Shown piece by piece: positions 25,076 to 37,000 of a stretch of 64,000 bases of DNA. Source of the DNA: Ariolimax columbianus (Eukaryota; Mollusca; Gastropoda; Stylommatophora; Arionidae); the NCBI GenBank assembly GCA_036924085.1, contig JAVGWX010000005.1, positions 100,025,672 through 100,089,671 on the forward strand, in the 5' to 3' direction. The position numbers were made by a program, and so were the translations under genes. Position 1 is the stretch's first letter. Each line of letters opens with the position of its first letter. The notes under the pieces are model-generated. The model did not search any database. It was not told the DNA's origin and was given only the letters and a program-made list of their open reading frames with translations.

Positions 25076-28000
25076 TTTGTTGACTTGTCCATTTCTGTTT
25101 TTGTGGCTAAAACTTTCTTCTGGATGAGGTAGCCGACCTATTGCCAAACTCTCCTAAGTCACATCCTATCACATGCTTGACAGTTTTACAGTGCTGCTAT
25201 TCTTTGCTCATCGTTGGACCATGACAACACTTGGTCAAACTTCTGATAAGATAGAAGAAAGAATATTCTGAAGAAGATGAAAATATTTATTTTAAAAAAT
25301 ATTTCGCCGGAGCTGCAAAAAAATACATAGAAGCAAGTTATACAATTTGTAAAGTGGAACCACAGCTTCAGTCTTCAATATGTGCATGACGTGAAATAAC
25401 CTTATCACAAATGAATTACAAAGTCATAAACAAGGTGATATGCACACATATCACAGAAAACAATGAGTTCCAACTGATCAAACTAGTATTCTATCAACCT
25501 GGATTGAAACAGACACAACATAAGCTGTTAATGTTCCATCCACCTGGTGTGTAGCAGATACAACATAAGTTGTTAATGTTCCATCCACCTGTAGCAGCTC
25601 CCACTGTTTGCACTAGGGTTATTCTAACTAGAATATTACCACACTCATCCATATCATTCATGACCACACACAGTAAATAATATAGCACACAGATGGTGGC
25701 ATATTTATTATATAATACTCAACACTATCAAAGTGAGTGCAATGAAATTACACACAATACAAGAAATATCATTTTAACTAATTATAAATTCGGGGTTTAT
25801 AAGTATGAACTATTGATGTTGCTCCCACTAATCAAACTCAGTTCTTGCCGCACACACCCCTCCCCTTATCTGCATCCTCAACACACTCTCAAAAAACTCT
25901 TCTTTCTTCAAACCCCTTCAGGCGGAGGATCTGGACATAGTGCATTCAATATATTCTACGTATACTCACATATGATCACTCAACTCAGTCGATCTGCGTA
26001 TGCACATGTTCTGAAACATACATCTTTCCCTCGGGGTGTCTACACACACCACACACACATCTAGATCTCTCCTAGACACAGCTGTACACTCGCACAACTC
26101 TAGAACATACCTCGTTCCCTTGGTGTCTACACACACCACATACACATCTAAATTTCTCCTAGACACCGCTGTACACTCGCACAACTCTAGAACATACCTC
26201 GTTCCTTCGGTGTCTACACACACCACACACACATCTAAATCTCTCCTAGACACAGCTGTACACTCGCACAACTCTAGAACATACCTTGTTCCTTCGGTGT
26301 CTACACACACATCTCATTAGAGCGACTGGCCAAGACTCAAGGCATATGCTGGCTCAGCGTTCCTGTTCTATCTCACTATCATTCATAACAGCCTATCAAT
26401 CACTCCTCTATCAAATCGGTGAGCTAAATAGACTCCTATATACATTCTCTCTCTCGCTCACAATCATCTTTCTAGTCTACTTGAGCTAACTTTGTCTGGT
26501 ATTTTATAGTCTCAAGCTTTATCAGAGCTGACCAATGAATCTCGGGGGGGGGATGGCTCTATTCAGTCGTTATTGGAATGAATTACTCTGAACACTTGTC
26601 ACTCAAATATCGCAGCAAGTTCCACTGTCCTCTTGTCTGTCACTCATCCCCCACTACCCAAATCGGAACGCCAGTGGTCAGTTCCTAGTATACCTGTACA
26701 CATTCTTTCCCCCAACTCCGATTTCCTTTGTTGAGACGGTGAGTGACCTTGGCGTAGTGTCCAGACGGAGAGTGACCTTGGCACACATTCAGGTACCTTT
26801 GTTCTCAGAGTCGCTGACCACATCACCATGGCCTAAACGCTCATGCTCAGGCTGGAACTGTTACACACCTGGTGTGTAGCAGATACAACATAAGTTGTTA
26901 ATGTTCCATCCACCTGGTGTGTAGCAGATACAACATAAGCTGTTAATGTTCCATCCACCTGGTGTGTAGCAGATACAACATAAGTTGTTAATGTTCCATC
27001 CACCTGGTGTGTAGCAGATACAACATAAGCTGTCATTGTTACATCCACCTGGTGTGTAGCAGACACAACATCAGCTGTTAATGTTCCATCTACCTGGTGT
27101 GTAGCAGATACAACATAAGTTGTTAGTATTCCATCCACCTGGTGTGTAGCAGACACAACATACGCTGTCAATGTTTCATCCACCTGGTGTGTATCCACAA
27201 GCAGTGCAGAACGTTCATCAGAAGTGACAGAAATAAGTGAGTCAGTGTTCTATATTCTCATCTTGATAGATTGAGCATTCTATATAATGTGCTAGCTCAA
27301 CTTTTATTTATTCTTCCTTAAATTTGAATTTAAAAGTTTTGCTAGAGAATCTAGTAAATCTGAAAATCCCTGTTAACTAAATCCTCGAGCAGTTTAGATT
27401 TCAAAATTTGTTCTGGACTTTGACTTATTTAAGTACTTCTCTTCTACAGTGGTGCAGATGTCTTCATTTCTTATGGTTTATAGTTTGTACAGGATGGAAT
27501 ATTTTCTACACCATGCCAACCCACCTTTGGTCTCCTCTTACCATATATGTTCACCCGAGCTGCAGACAGTGTCAGTTTTGTTGTAACTGAAATGAAGATA
27601 TGGGCTAAAACATGCCATCCGGGAGAGATCTCCAACACATCACTCACACACTGAGTGATGTCCTTACAACCTCTTGCAGTTATGAGAAAGGCATGACACA
27701 CAACGATAGATGTCATCTCCCCTCCGCTGCCTTGCAGGATACCTGTTTACAGGAAAGGTTTCTGGAGTAGACCCTGAGGAAAAATCTGCATACTGTGAAT
27801 CTCCAGTCATCTCGATAATGTCTTGCCGCTGGCCAAAGTTAGCTCAGGGCGAGAGAATGAGGTCGACATATGGCCCAGTTTCTTTTCCATTCTAATCCAA
27901 ATCGCCGCGCAAGTCACCCATTTCAGTAGACACAGCAAGAGAAAAGATTGTCCACATGGCTGAATAAAAGAGAGGGGTCTTCATCACATGTGATGGGCGA

Positions 28001-31000
28001 ACATGACCACATGTTCTCAGTCTGACTTGACTTAATCACTTGTCTTCTACTGTGTGGTGTAGAGATCCTCACTTCTTTTTCTTGTGGTTTATAGTTTGTA
28101 CAGGATATGGTAGTTTGCCAACGCTATTTAGTTGCTTCTTACAACATTCTTGTAGTTTGCCAATGCTCTTTAGTTAGCTGCTTCTTACAACATTCTTGAA
28201 GTTTGCCAACGCTATTTAGTTGCTTCTTACAACATTCTTGTAGTTTGCCAACGCTCTTTAGTTAGCTGCTTCTTACAACATTCTGGTAGTTTGCCAATGC
28301 TCTTTAGTTAGCTGCTTCTTACAACATTCTAGTAGTTTGCTAACGCTCTTTAGCTGCTTCTTACAACATTCTTGTAGTTTGCCAACGCTCTTTAGTTAGC
28401 TGCTTCTTACAACATTCTGGTAGTTTGCCAACGCTCTTTAGCTGCTTCTTACAACATTCTTGTAGTTTGCCAACGCTCTTTAGTTAGCTGCTTCTTACAA
28501 CATTCTGGTAGTTTGCCAACGCTCTTTAGTTAGCTGCTTCTTACAACATTCTTGTAGTTTGCCAATGCTCTTTAGCTGCTTCTTACAACATTCTTGAAGT
28601 TTGCCAACGCTATTTAGTTGCTTCTTACAACATTCTTGTAGTTTGCCAATGCTCTTTAGCTGCTTCTTACAACATTCTTGTAGTTTGCCAACACTCTTTA
28701 GCTGCTTCTTACAACATTCTTGTAGTTTGCCAACACTCTTTAGCTGCTTCTTACAACATTCTTGAAGTTTGCCAACGCTCTTTAGCTGCTTCTTACAACA
28801 TTCTTGAAGTTTGCCAACGCTCTTTAGCTGCTTCTTACAACATTCTTGAAGTTTGCCAACGCTCTTTAGTTTGCTGCTTCTTACAACATTCTTGTAGTTT
28901 GCCAACACTCTTTAGCTGCTTCTTACAACATTCTGGTAGTTTGCCAACACTCTTTAGTTAGCTGCTTCTTACAACATTCTGGTAGTTTGCCAACGCTCTT
29001 TAGTTAGCTGCTTCTTACAACATTCTCGTTGTTTGCCAACACTCTTTAGTTAGCTGCTTCTTACAACATTCTTGTAGTTTGCCAACGCTCTTTAGTTAGT
29101 TGCTTCTTACAACATTCTTGTAGTTTGCCAACACTCTTTAGTTAGCTGCTTCTTACAACATTCTTGTAGTTTGCCAACGCTCTTTAGTTAGTTGCTTCTT
29201 ACAACATTCTTGTAGTTTGCCAACGCTCTTTAGCTGCTTCTTACAACATTCTTGTAGTTTGCCAACGCTCTTTAGTTAGCTGCTTCTTACAACATTCTTG
29301 TAGTTTGCCAACGCTCTTTAGTTAGCTGCTTCTTACAACATTCTTGTAGTTTGCCAACGCTCTTTAGTTAGCTGCTTCTTACAACATTCTTGTAGTTTGC
29401 CAACGCTCTTTAGCTGCTTCTTACAACATTCTTGTAGTTTGCCAACACTCTTTAGCTGCTTCTTACAACATTCTTGTAGTTTGCCAACGCTCTTTAGTTA
29501 GCTGCTTCTTACAACATTCTGGTAGTTTGCCAACACTCTTTAGCTGCTTCTTACAACATTCTTGTAGTTTGCCAACGCTCTTTAGTTAGCTGCTTCTTAC
29601 AACATTCTTGGCAGGTTAGATTGTAACATTTTTTGCTCTCATTTTGGGCACACAGACAGAGAAAAATACCTGCAATGGCTTGGCACACTGGACAGTAAAA
29701 TAAAAAACACATCAAGTGCTGAAACACTGACAAGATAGGTAGTTGTGGAGTGATGATGATGGTGATGCATTGTGTACTTTGTATGCAGGTGTTGCCGTGG
29801 TCCCTGCTGCAGGTGGGGGATTGGTTCTGGGCGGTTACATCGCCAAACGGTTCAACCTGACCATCAGACAGATCATCAAATACCTCATCTGTACATGCTC
29901 AGTTGCTGCTCTGGGCTGCTCTATTCTCTGGATCCGGTGTGACACTGTGGATATTTATGGTATTACCATTCCCTACTCTGGAGGGTAAGTCTGTGTCTGT
30001 ATGTGTAAGCTTGTGTCTGTCACTGCGTCTGTCTGTCTGTGTAGGCTTATGCCTGTCTGTTTGCTGTTGGTCTGTGTCGATATATGTGTATGTCTGTTTG
30101 TATGTGTAAGCCTGTGTCTGTCACTGCATCTGTCTGTCTGTGTAGGCTTATGCCTGTCTGTTTGCTGTTGGTTTGTGTCGATATATGTATATGTCTGTTT
30201 GTATGTGTAAGCCTCTGTCTGTCTGTATGTGCATCTCTCTGTTTACTGTCTGTGTATGTATGTATGTCTGTATGTGTATGTCTCTCTGTTTACTGTCTGT
30301 TTGTGTAATCTATGTATGTATGTATGTTTGTGTATGCATATATCTGTTTGCATAGATATATATATGTGTGTTTGTGTATGTCTGAAAGTGTCTCTATATG
30401 CATATATAAATGTATGTTGCATATATCTCTGAATGTTTGTTATCACTTTTCTGTGGTTACCCTTTAGTCGTTTCATCTCATCTATTCTCTTATGTTGTTA
30501 GGCATCATAGGAATGTGCAATTGTCTTTTGTCTGCCATCTATGTGGCTGTCTATATTTTAAATCCATGCATCTCTAGAGTTTCTCTTATACCATTAGTTC
30601 ATATTTTTGTCTTCCTCTTGCTCTGAAATTTTTATTTTGGTGTTATTGGCTAGAAGATTTGGATCCATTTTTGTCACATAACCAAACCATTTAATTCTCA
30701 GATTGTTAATATTTCTACTACAAACATCGTCTTTTCCCTTATGTTAGATTGTCCAGGTTGGACTCGACACTCAAAAATCTTTTGCCAGACAGGGACTGAG
30801 ATCATGTCATTGAGTCGTCACATGGCGACATCTGTCTATAGCTAAATAATTATGGCTACAATAATAAAATGGGTGTATGGAATGTTAATAATAATACTGT
30901 ATGTATATTTCTGTACAACTAAAATATCTTTTATCATACCTGAAATATTAATTTACTTAATTTTTAATCCACGTAGGGTCGAGGTATAGGATATTTAGTT

Positions 31001-34000
31001 ATTAAATTGTGAGTCAGGTATTTTTGACTGATCTGGCCAGTGGGTGTATGATATAAAACAATAGTCAACATCCATATCTCTTCTTTTGTGCAAGTCAAAA
31101 AAGAATCAGGTTCTTAAAAGGTTATTTCTGTGTGCAAACGAGAGGACTGTTGAGGGGGCTATATGCTAGGAATAGTTTGTCTAACAAATCTAAATCATTT
31201 AGATGGAAATAGTCACAGAGAGACTAAGGTTGTATGCTAGGAACAGTTTGTCTAACAAATCTAAATGATTCAGATGGAAACAGTCACAGAGAGACTGAGA
31301 AGGCTGTATGCTAGGAACAGTTTGTCTAACAAATCTAAATGATTTAGATGGAAACAGTCACAGAGAGACTAAGGTTGTATGCTAGTAACAGTTTGTCTAA
31401 CAAATCTAAATCATTTAGATGGAAACAGTCAAAGAGAGACTGAAAAGGCTGTATGCTAGGAACAGTTTGTCTAACAAATCTAAATCATTTAGATGGAAAC
31501 AGTCACAGAGAGACTGAGAAGGCTGTATGCTAGGAACAGTTTGTCTAACATATCTAAATGATTCAGATGGAAACAGTCACAGAGAGACTAAGGTTGTATG
31601 CTAGTAACAGTTTGTCTAACAAATCTAAATGATTCAGATAGAAACAGTCACAGAGAGACTAAGGTTGTATGCTAGTAACAGTTTGTCTAACAAATCTAAA
31701 TGATTCAGATGGAAACAGTCACAGAGAGACTAAGGTTGTATGCTAGTAACAGTTTGTCTAACAAATCTTAATGATTCAGATGGAAACAGTCACAGAGAGA
31801 CTAAGGTTGTATGCTAGTAACAGTTTGTCTAACAAATCTAAATGATTCAGATGGAAACAGTCACAGAGAGACTAAGGTTGTATGCTAGTAACAGTTTGTC
31901 TAACAAATCTAAATGATTCAGATGGAAACAGTCACAGAGAGACTAAGGTTGTATGCTAGTAACAGTTTGTCTAACAAATCTAAATGATTCAGATGGAAAC
32001 AGTCACAGAGAGACTAAGGTTGTATGCTAGGAACAGTTTGTCTAACAAATCTAAATGATTCAGATGGAAACAGTCACAGAGAGACTAAGGTTGTATGCTA
32101 GGAACAGTTTGTCTAACAAATCTAAATGATTCAGATGGAAACAGTCAGAGAGGTTGAGAAGGTTGCATGCTAGGAATAGTAAAAATAAATGGCCAATTGG
32201 ACACAGTTTGGGTTTAATTGGTCTAGTGTATAGGTTTATATTACTTGTACAGGTTAAATTGGTCTGATGTATATGTTTATATTCCTTGTTTAGGTTTAAT
32301 TGGTCAGGTGTATAGGTTTATATTCCTTGTTTGAGTTTAATTGGTCTGGTATATATGTTTATATTTCTTGTACATGTTTCATTGTTCTAGAATATGGTTT
32401 TCTTGTATTCTTTGTAGAGGTTTTATTTGTCTAGTGCGGAGGTCGCCAATCTCAATAAGTATACAACTACTTTTAAATTAAAAACTCTGTGATGAGCTAC
32501 CTATCAACATATAGCATTTATATCGTCCGACGTATTGGCAAGTGTTAGACTTTCATTACAAACAAAACATAGCCAACATTGTCAACTTCACATCAAACTG
32601 TCAATTCGATTTGGTTGCATGCAGTTTTGCCATTTCAAATTTTCATGAAGAAAATATTTATAACGAGCTATGGAATATACAGTTGAGAGCTACCAGAAGC
32701 TCACAAGTGATTGTTTCTTTTTCTTCTTCGTACGCTGTCAGGCGTCAACTTGTATTTGTTCAAAGAAAGCAGCTGTCATCCTGAGGATGTCGACACTGCC
32801 ATAGAGCTTGTCTAGTGTTGCTACTGGTGATGGCCACATGCTTTCTCTGGTCCTCGTACGTCGGGCAATTTTGCAGCAGATGTTCAGCGGTCATTTTTCC
32901 TGTGCCACACGAGCATTCGTCAGTACCACCTATCTTCAATTTATTGAATAGATGGTACCTCAGTCTGTTGTGGCCTGTGTGGAGTCTGAAGACCACGACC
33001 TGCTCTCTTCTGTTCAGTTGGTAGTAGGCATCATTTTTTGTGTAGCCAGTGTGTTCTGTTTCCCATTTGGCCATGTATCTGGTCCTAATAAGCCTTTTGG
33101 AGTCTTCGTAGGTCACAGTAGAATCTGGTTGTGGTAGTCTTGCACCTTTTTTTGCCAGTCTGTCTGCCTCCTCGTTGCCTTGGATGTTACAGTGGGATGG
33201 AACCCACTGTACCAGCCAGTGATTGTTTGGGGATCATGGGTCTAGTGTATATGTTTTTATCTAGTGAAGTTGATTTGTATGCATCACACTAAACTGACTG
33301 CTGTCCTCCGACATTTTTTCTTCTAGCCCCGCTGGACACCTGCCTCTTAAGCTGACAGCACAGTGCAACAATATGTGTCACTGTGACACAGACTCATTTG
33401 AACCAGTCTGCAACAATGACACCAAACTCTATTTCTCCGCGTGCCATGCCGGATGTGCCTCTCAGAGCGGAGAAGATGTAAGTGCTGCCAGATGCTCCTC
33501 GTATGAATGTAAAATCAGGTTGGCCATGAAAGTGTCTGTAGATGACCAGCAACTTGTGTATGGCTGCCCTTAACCTTATGTATAGATGCCTTTGACCTTA
33601 ACTGTAAATAATCTTATCTTTGTATATAGTTGACCTTGAACTTGTGCATAGATTCCGGTCTACCAGGTTTGGGGATTTTGGCACAGGGCCAACATCCCTG
33701 TCTATGTACTTTGTTATAGAAACATCAATCAATAGATGACCTTAACCTTGTGTATATATTTCTGCTAACGTGTGTATAGATGATCTTAAATGTCTGTGTA
33801 GATTGACCATCGATGATGACATACCCCCTGGAGGTGATGATGTAACAAGATCTCACACAATGATAGCTTATTGGTTACATGTACCACGAAAGGTAGAGTG
33901 CAGGTCCTGTACAGCCACAATGATAGCTTATTGGTTACATGTACCACGAAAGGCAGAGTGCAGGTCTTGTACAGCTACAATGATAGCTTATTGGTTACAT

Positions 34001-37000
34001 GTACCACGAAAGGCAGAGTGCAGGTCTTGTACAGCTACAATGATAGCTTATTGGTTACATGTACCACGAAAGGCAGAGTGCAGGTCTTGTACAGCTACAA
34101 TGATAGCTTATTGGTTACATGTACCATGAAAGGCAGAGTGCAGGTCCTGTACAGCCACAATGATAGCTTATTGGTTACATGTACCACGAAAGGCAGAGTG
34201 CAGGTCCTGTACAGTGAGGTACACTAAATATCAGAAGGAAATGTCCTGGAGGCCAGAGCTACACCTTACCCAGGCCTAAGTAAGCTGCAAGAAGGAAACC
34301 ACCCACAAACTTACTACTAATAGTCAAATGTGTCTGAAAAGCAAACCGGGGAAGATGTGGGATGACATCTTCTAAGAGCAGACCAGATTGATTTGCAAAA
34401 CAAAAGGAAAGCTTTTCACTACCTAATCAGGCACTGATCTGACTGATTGAATACCAGGATTCCAGTATAGATTACCTTAAACTTGTACATAGATGACCAT
34501 ATGGGGCCTAGGTAGCGCAGTGGTTAGTGCACTGGCTTTCTAGCTGAGTAATCTCTGTTCTGTCCCCAGTAGGTGTGGGTTTTGTTTTTCCCAATCACAA
34601 AATGATACCCGGGGTTGACCAAACCTAAAAAAGTGGATACCAAAACAATCTAGGAAGTAAAGATGGCCGGAGTGATACATCACCCCTAGTGCATGGTTGG
34701 TCAAGATAATATGGGCTTAACACCATATTCCCAGTATGTCATAGAGACATGTGAATGGGATCAGAGAAACAGTTGTTGAATGCCCACGATGAATATGATT
34801 ACTCATTTGTGCATTCTGAAAAGGATGTTAGGTGGTGGGTTGCAGTAGCTTTCCTCACATCCCAAGCGCGCTGATGAAGGCGGACCAGGGTCCTCCAGGT
34901 GGCTGTGCTGTGCTTAGCTTCATCTACGTGTCACTCACCACTATGGGGATCATGTCGATCATCCACCTTGTTAGCCAGCCTGCCATAAGACAGACTATTT
35001 CCAGGGAGAACTACATGGAAGTGACGTGTGGGGTCTTGGCTAGTATATTTTATCTGACCCTGACTAACATGTCTGTTCAGTATGTTTTGCCTGACCAGAC
35101 GTTAGTCTCCTCTTCCCAGAGAGATAGATGGCTTTAACCTTGTATATATGTAATGTTAAACTTGCATAGATGCCCTTTAATCTTTAGTAATGATGACCTT
35201 TCTACCTATATAAGATCACCACACCTTCTGTTCTATCCACTGGAAGGTGTGTGGTGTAGGGGTGTAAATCGAGCACACTCCCAACATACCAGGTTCGAAA
35301 TGCCTTTTTGTCCAATTTGACTGGGCATGTCTGGGATTTTTCTCAGTAAGACATTCTCCACGTACAGAAAGGATTGACAAAACTACTGTATTTCAAAACT
35401 GCCACAGTGAAACACATTACAAACAGATACATACACACATCCATTCACTGGCCAATACATCAACATTACAGATACACACATGCTTACACACACTGGCCAA
35501 TATGTCCTGATATTGCCTAAAGGACTACACTCTGGGGTAGAAAAGGGCGTGCCTTTGGCAGTAGAATCCAGAAAGGTAATCACACAAACAAAAAACATCT
35601 ATCCACAGGGTAACATTACATTTATATTCTCCATCATTATGGGCTAGTTGAAGTGATATAACTGAACTTTGAGTAGATCCTAGGGTACTCAGTGTCCTTC
35701 AGGAGATGATGAAGAGTACCTATGCTAATCCTTCCAGTAGATTGATGTTTATATACACTTCTGCTCTATTCTTTGCTAGACTCACCTCTGCGTTCAAACA
35801 ACTGCAGTCTGTGTTTTTGGTTCATCGATTACAATGACATTTTCTAACATGTAATCATTGATTGATGTGAGTTTGTCCCCTTATCTTTATCCCCTACCAT
35901 GGATACTTTCAATGCAAAAATGTCTGCTTTTTTGTTGGTTTCCATGAACTCCCTCATGATAAGTTCATGTTTATTTTCATGTTCATCTTGTCTTGGTTAA
36001 ATCATGATTGCCTATTCTTGAGACTGTTCCATAGCGTGTTTATAGTTTATAATGTTTTTAAACTTTTTTTGTCCCTGATGAGGTCTATCTATTCTGTGTT
36101 GCCATGATAGGCTTGAGCTCACACAGAATATTTGAATTTTCCCAGTTCAGGAATTGTTCGTGTGTGGATGAGCTGAACACTCACAACCACAACCCAGACA
36201 GACAACTCATCAGTAAGATACTCAGGACAGAGGACTGCCGGATACCATGTAATGTCCTATACATCTTTGTCTTCCTCCTCTTCTGTGCCATGTGCGTCAC
36301 CTTCATGGCCATTGCTCCTGGTGACTCCATACAGCTGAGGTGAGGCATGGATGTTATTTGTTGTTGATGTCGTTGTTGATTGTGTTGTTGTTGGGAACTC
36401 CATACATCTGAGGTATGGATTTGTTGGTGTTGTTGGGAACTCCTTACATCTGAGGTATGGATTTATTGGTGTTGTTGGGAATTCCTTATATCTGAGATAT
36501 GGATTTATTGGTGTTGTTTGGAATTCCTTACATCTGAGGTATGTATTTATTGGTGTTGTTTGGAACTCCTTACATCTGAGGTATGGATTTATTGGTGTTG
36601 TTAGGAATTCCTTTCATCTAAGGTATGGATTATTTGGTGTTGTTGGGAATTCCTTACATCTGAGGTATGGATTTTTTGTTGTTGTTTGGAATTCCTTACA
36701 TCTGAGGTATGGATTTATTGGTGTTGTTAGGAATTCCTTACATCTGAGGTATGGATTTATTGGTGTTGTTGGGAATTCCTTACATCTGAGGTATGGATTT
36801 ATTGGTGTTGTTTGGAACTCCATACACCTGAGGTGAGGTATGATGTGCTGGTGTTGTTGAGAACTCCATACACCTGAGGTGAGGTATGATGTGCTGGTGT
36901 TGTTGAGAACTCCATACACCTGAAGTGAGGTATGATGTGCTGGTGTTGTTGAGAACTCCATACACCTGAGGTGAGGTATGATGTGTTGGTGTTGTTGAGA

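Noticed and set aside
27408..27895. Short frames on both strands in the spacer before the 42/46-bp array
   Set aside because: No recognisable domain, no splice support, and part of the region is a duplicated spacer.
28110..29609. CRISPR-like appearance of alternating short repeats
   Set aside because: The DNA is eukaryotic, and there are no unique spacers: repeat and 'spacer' parts are both repeated. The same holds for all other arrays here. No cas-like gene exists.
30001..30432. Cysteine/valine-rich plus-strand frames after exon 4
   Set aside because: They arise from tgtctgtctg simple sequence; no conserved pattern.
34503..34575. Possible tRNA gene (tagcgcagtggttag A box)
   Set aside because: No foldable cloverleaf or anticodon stem is evident, and the sequence continues into a SINE body shared with 7903-8125. 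Same for 9358-9430.
34832..35137. 101-codon plus-strand frame with membrane-like residues, considered as an SLCO exon
   Set aside because: It does not match any OATP segment, is not needed to keep phase (exon 5 to exon 6 joins cleanly), and the sequence recurs inverted at 14450-14730 within a LINE relic.
36111..36145. Upstream acceptor gccatgatag for SLCO exon 6
   Set aside because: Use of this AG would break the reading frame from exon 5 (phase 0), while gaattttcccag at 36145 keeps it and gives the expected NCSC motif.
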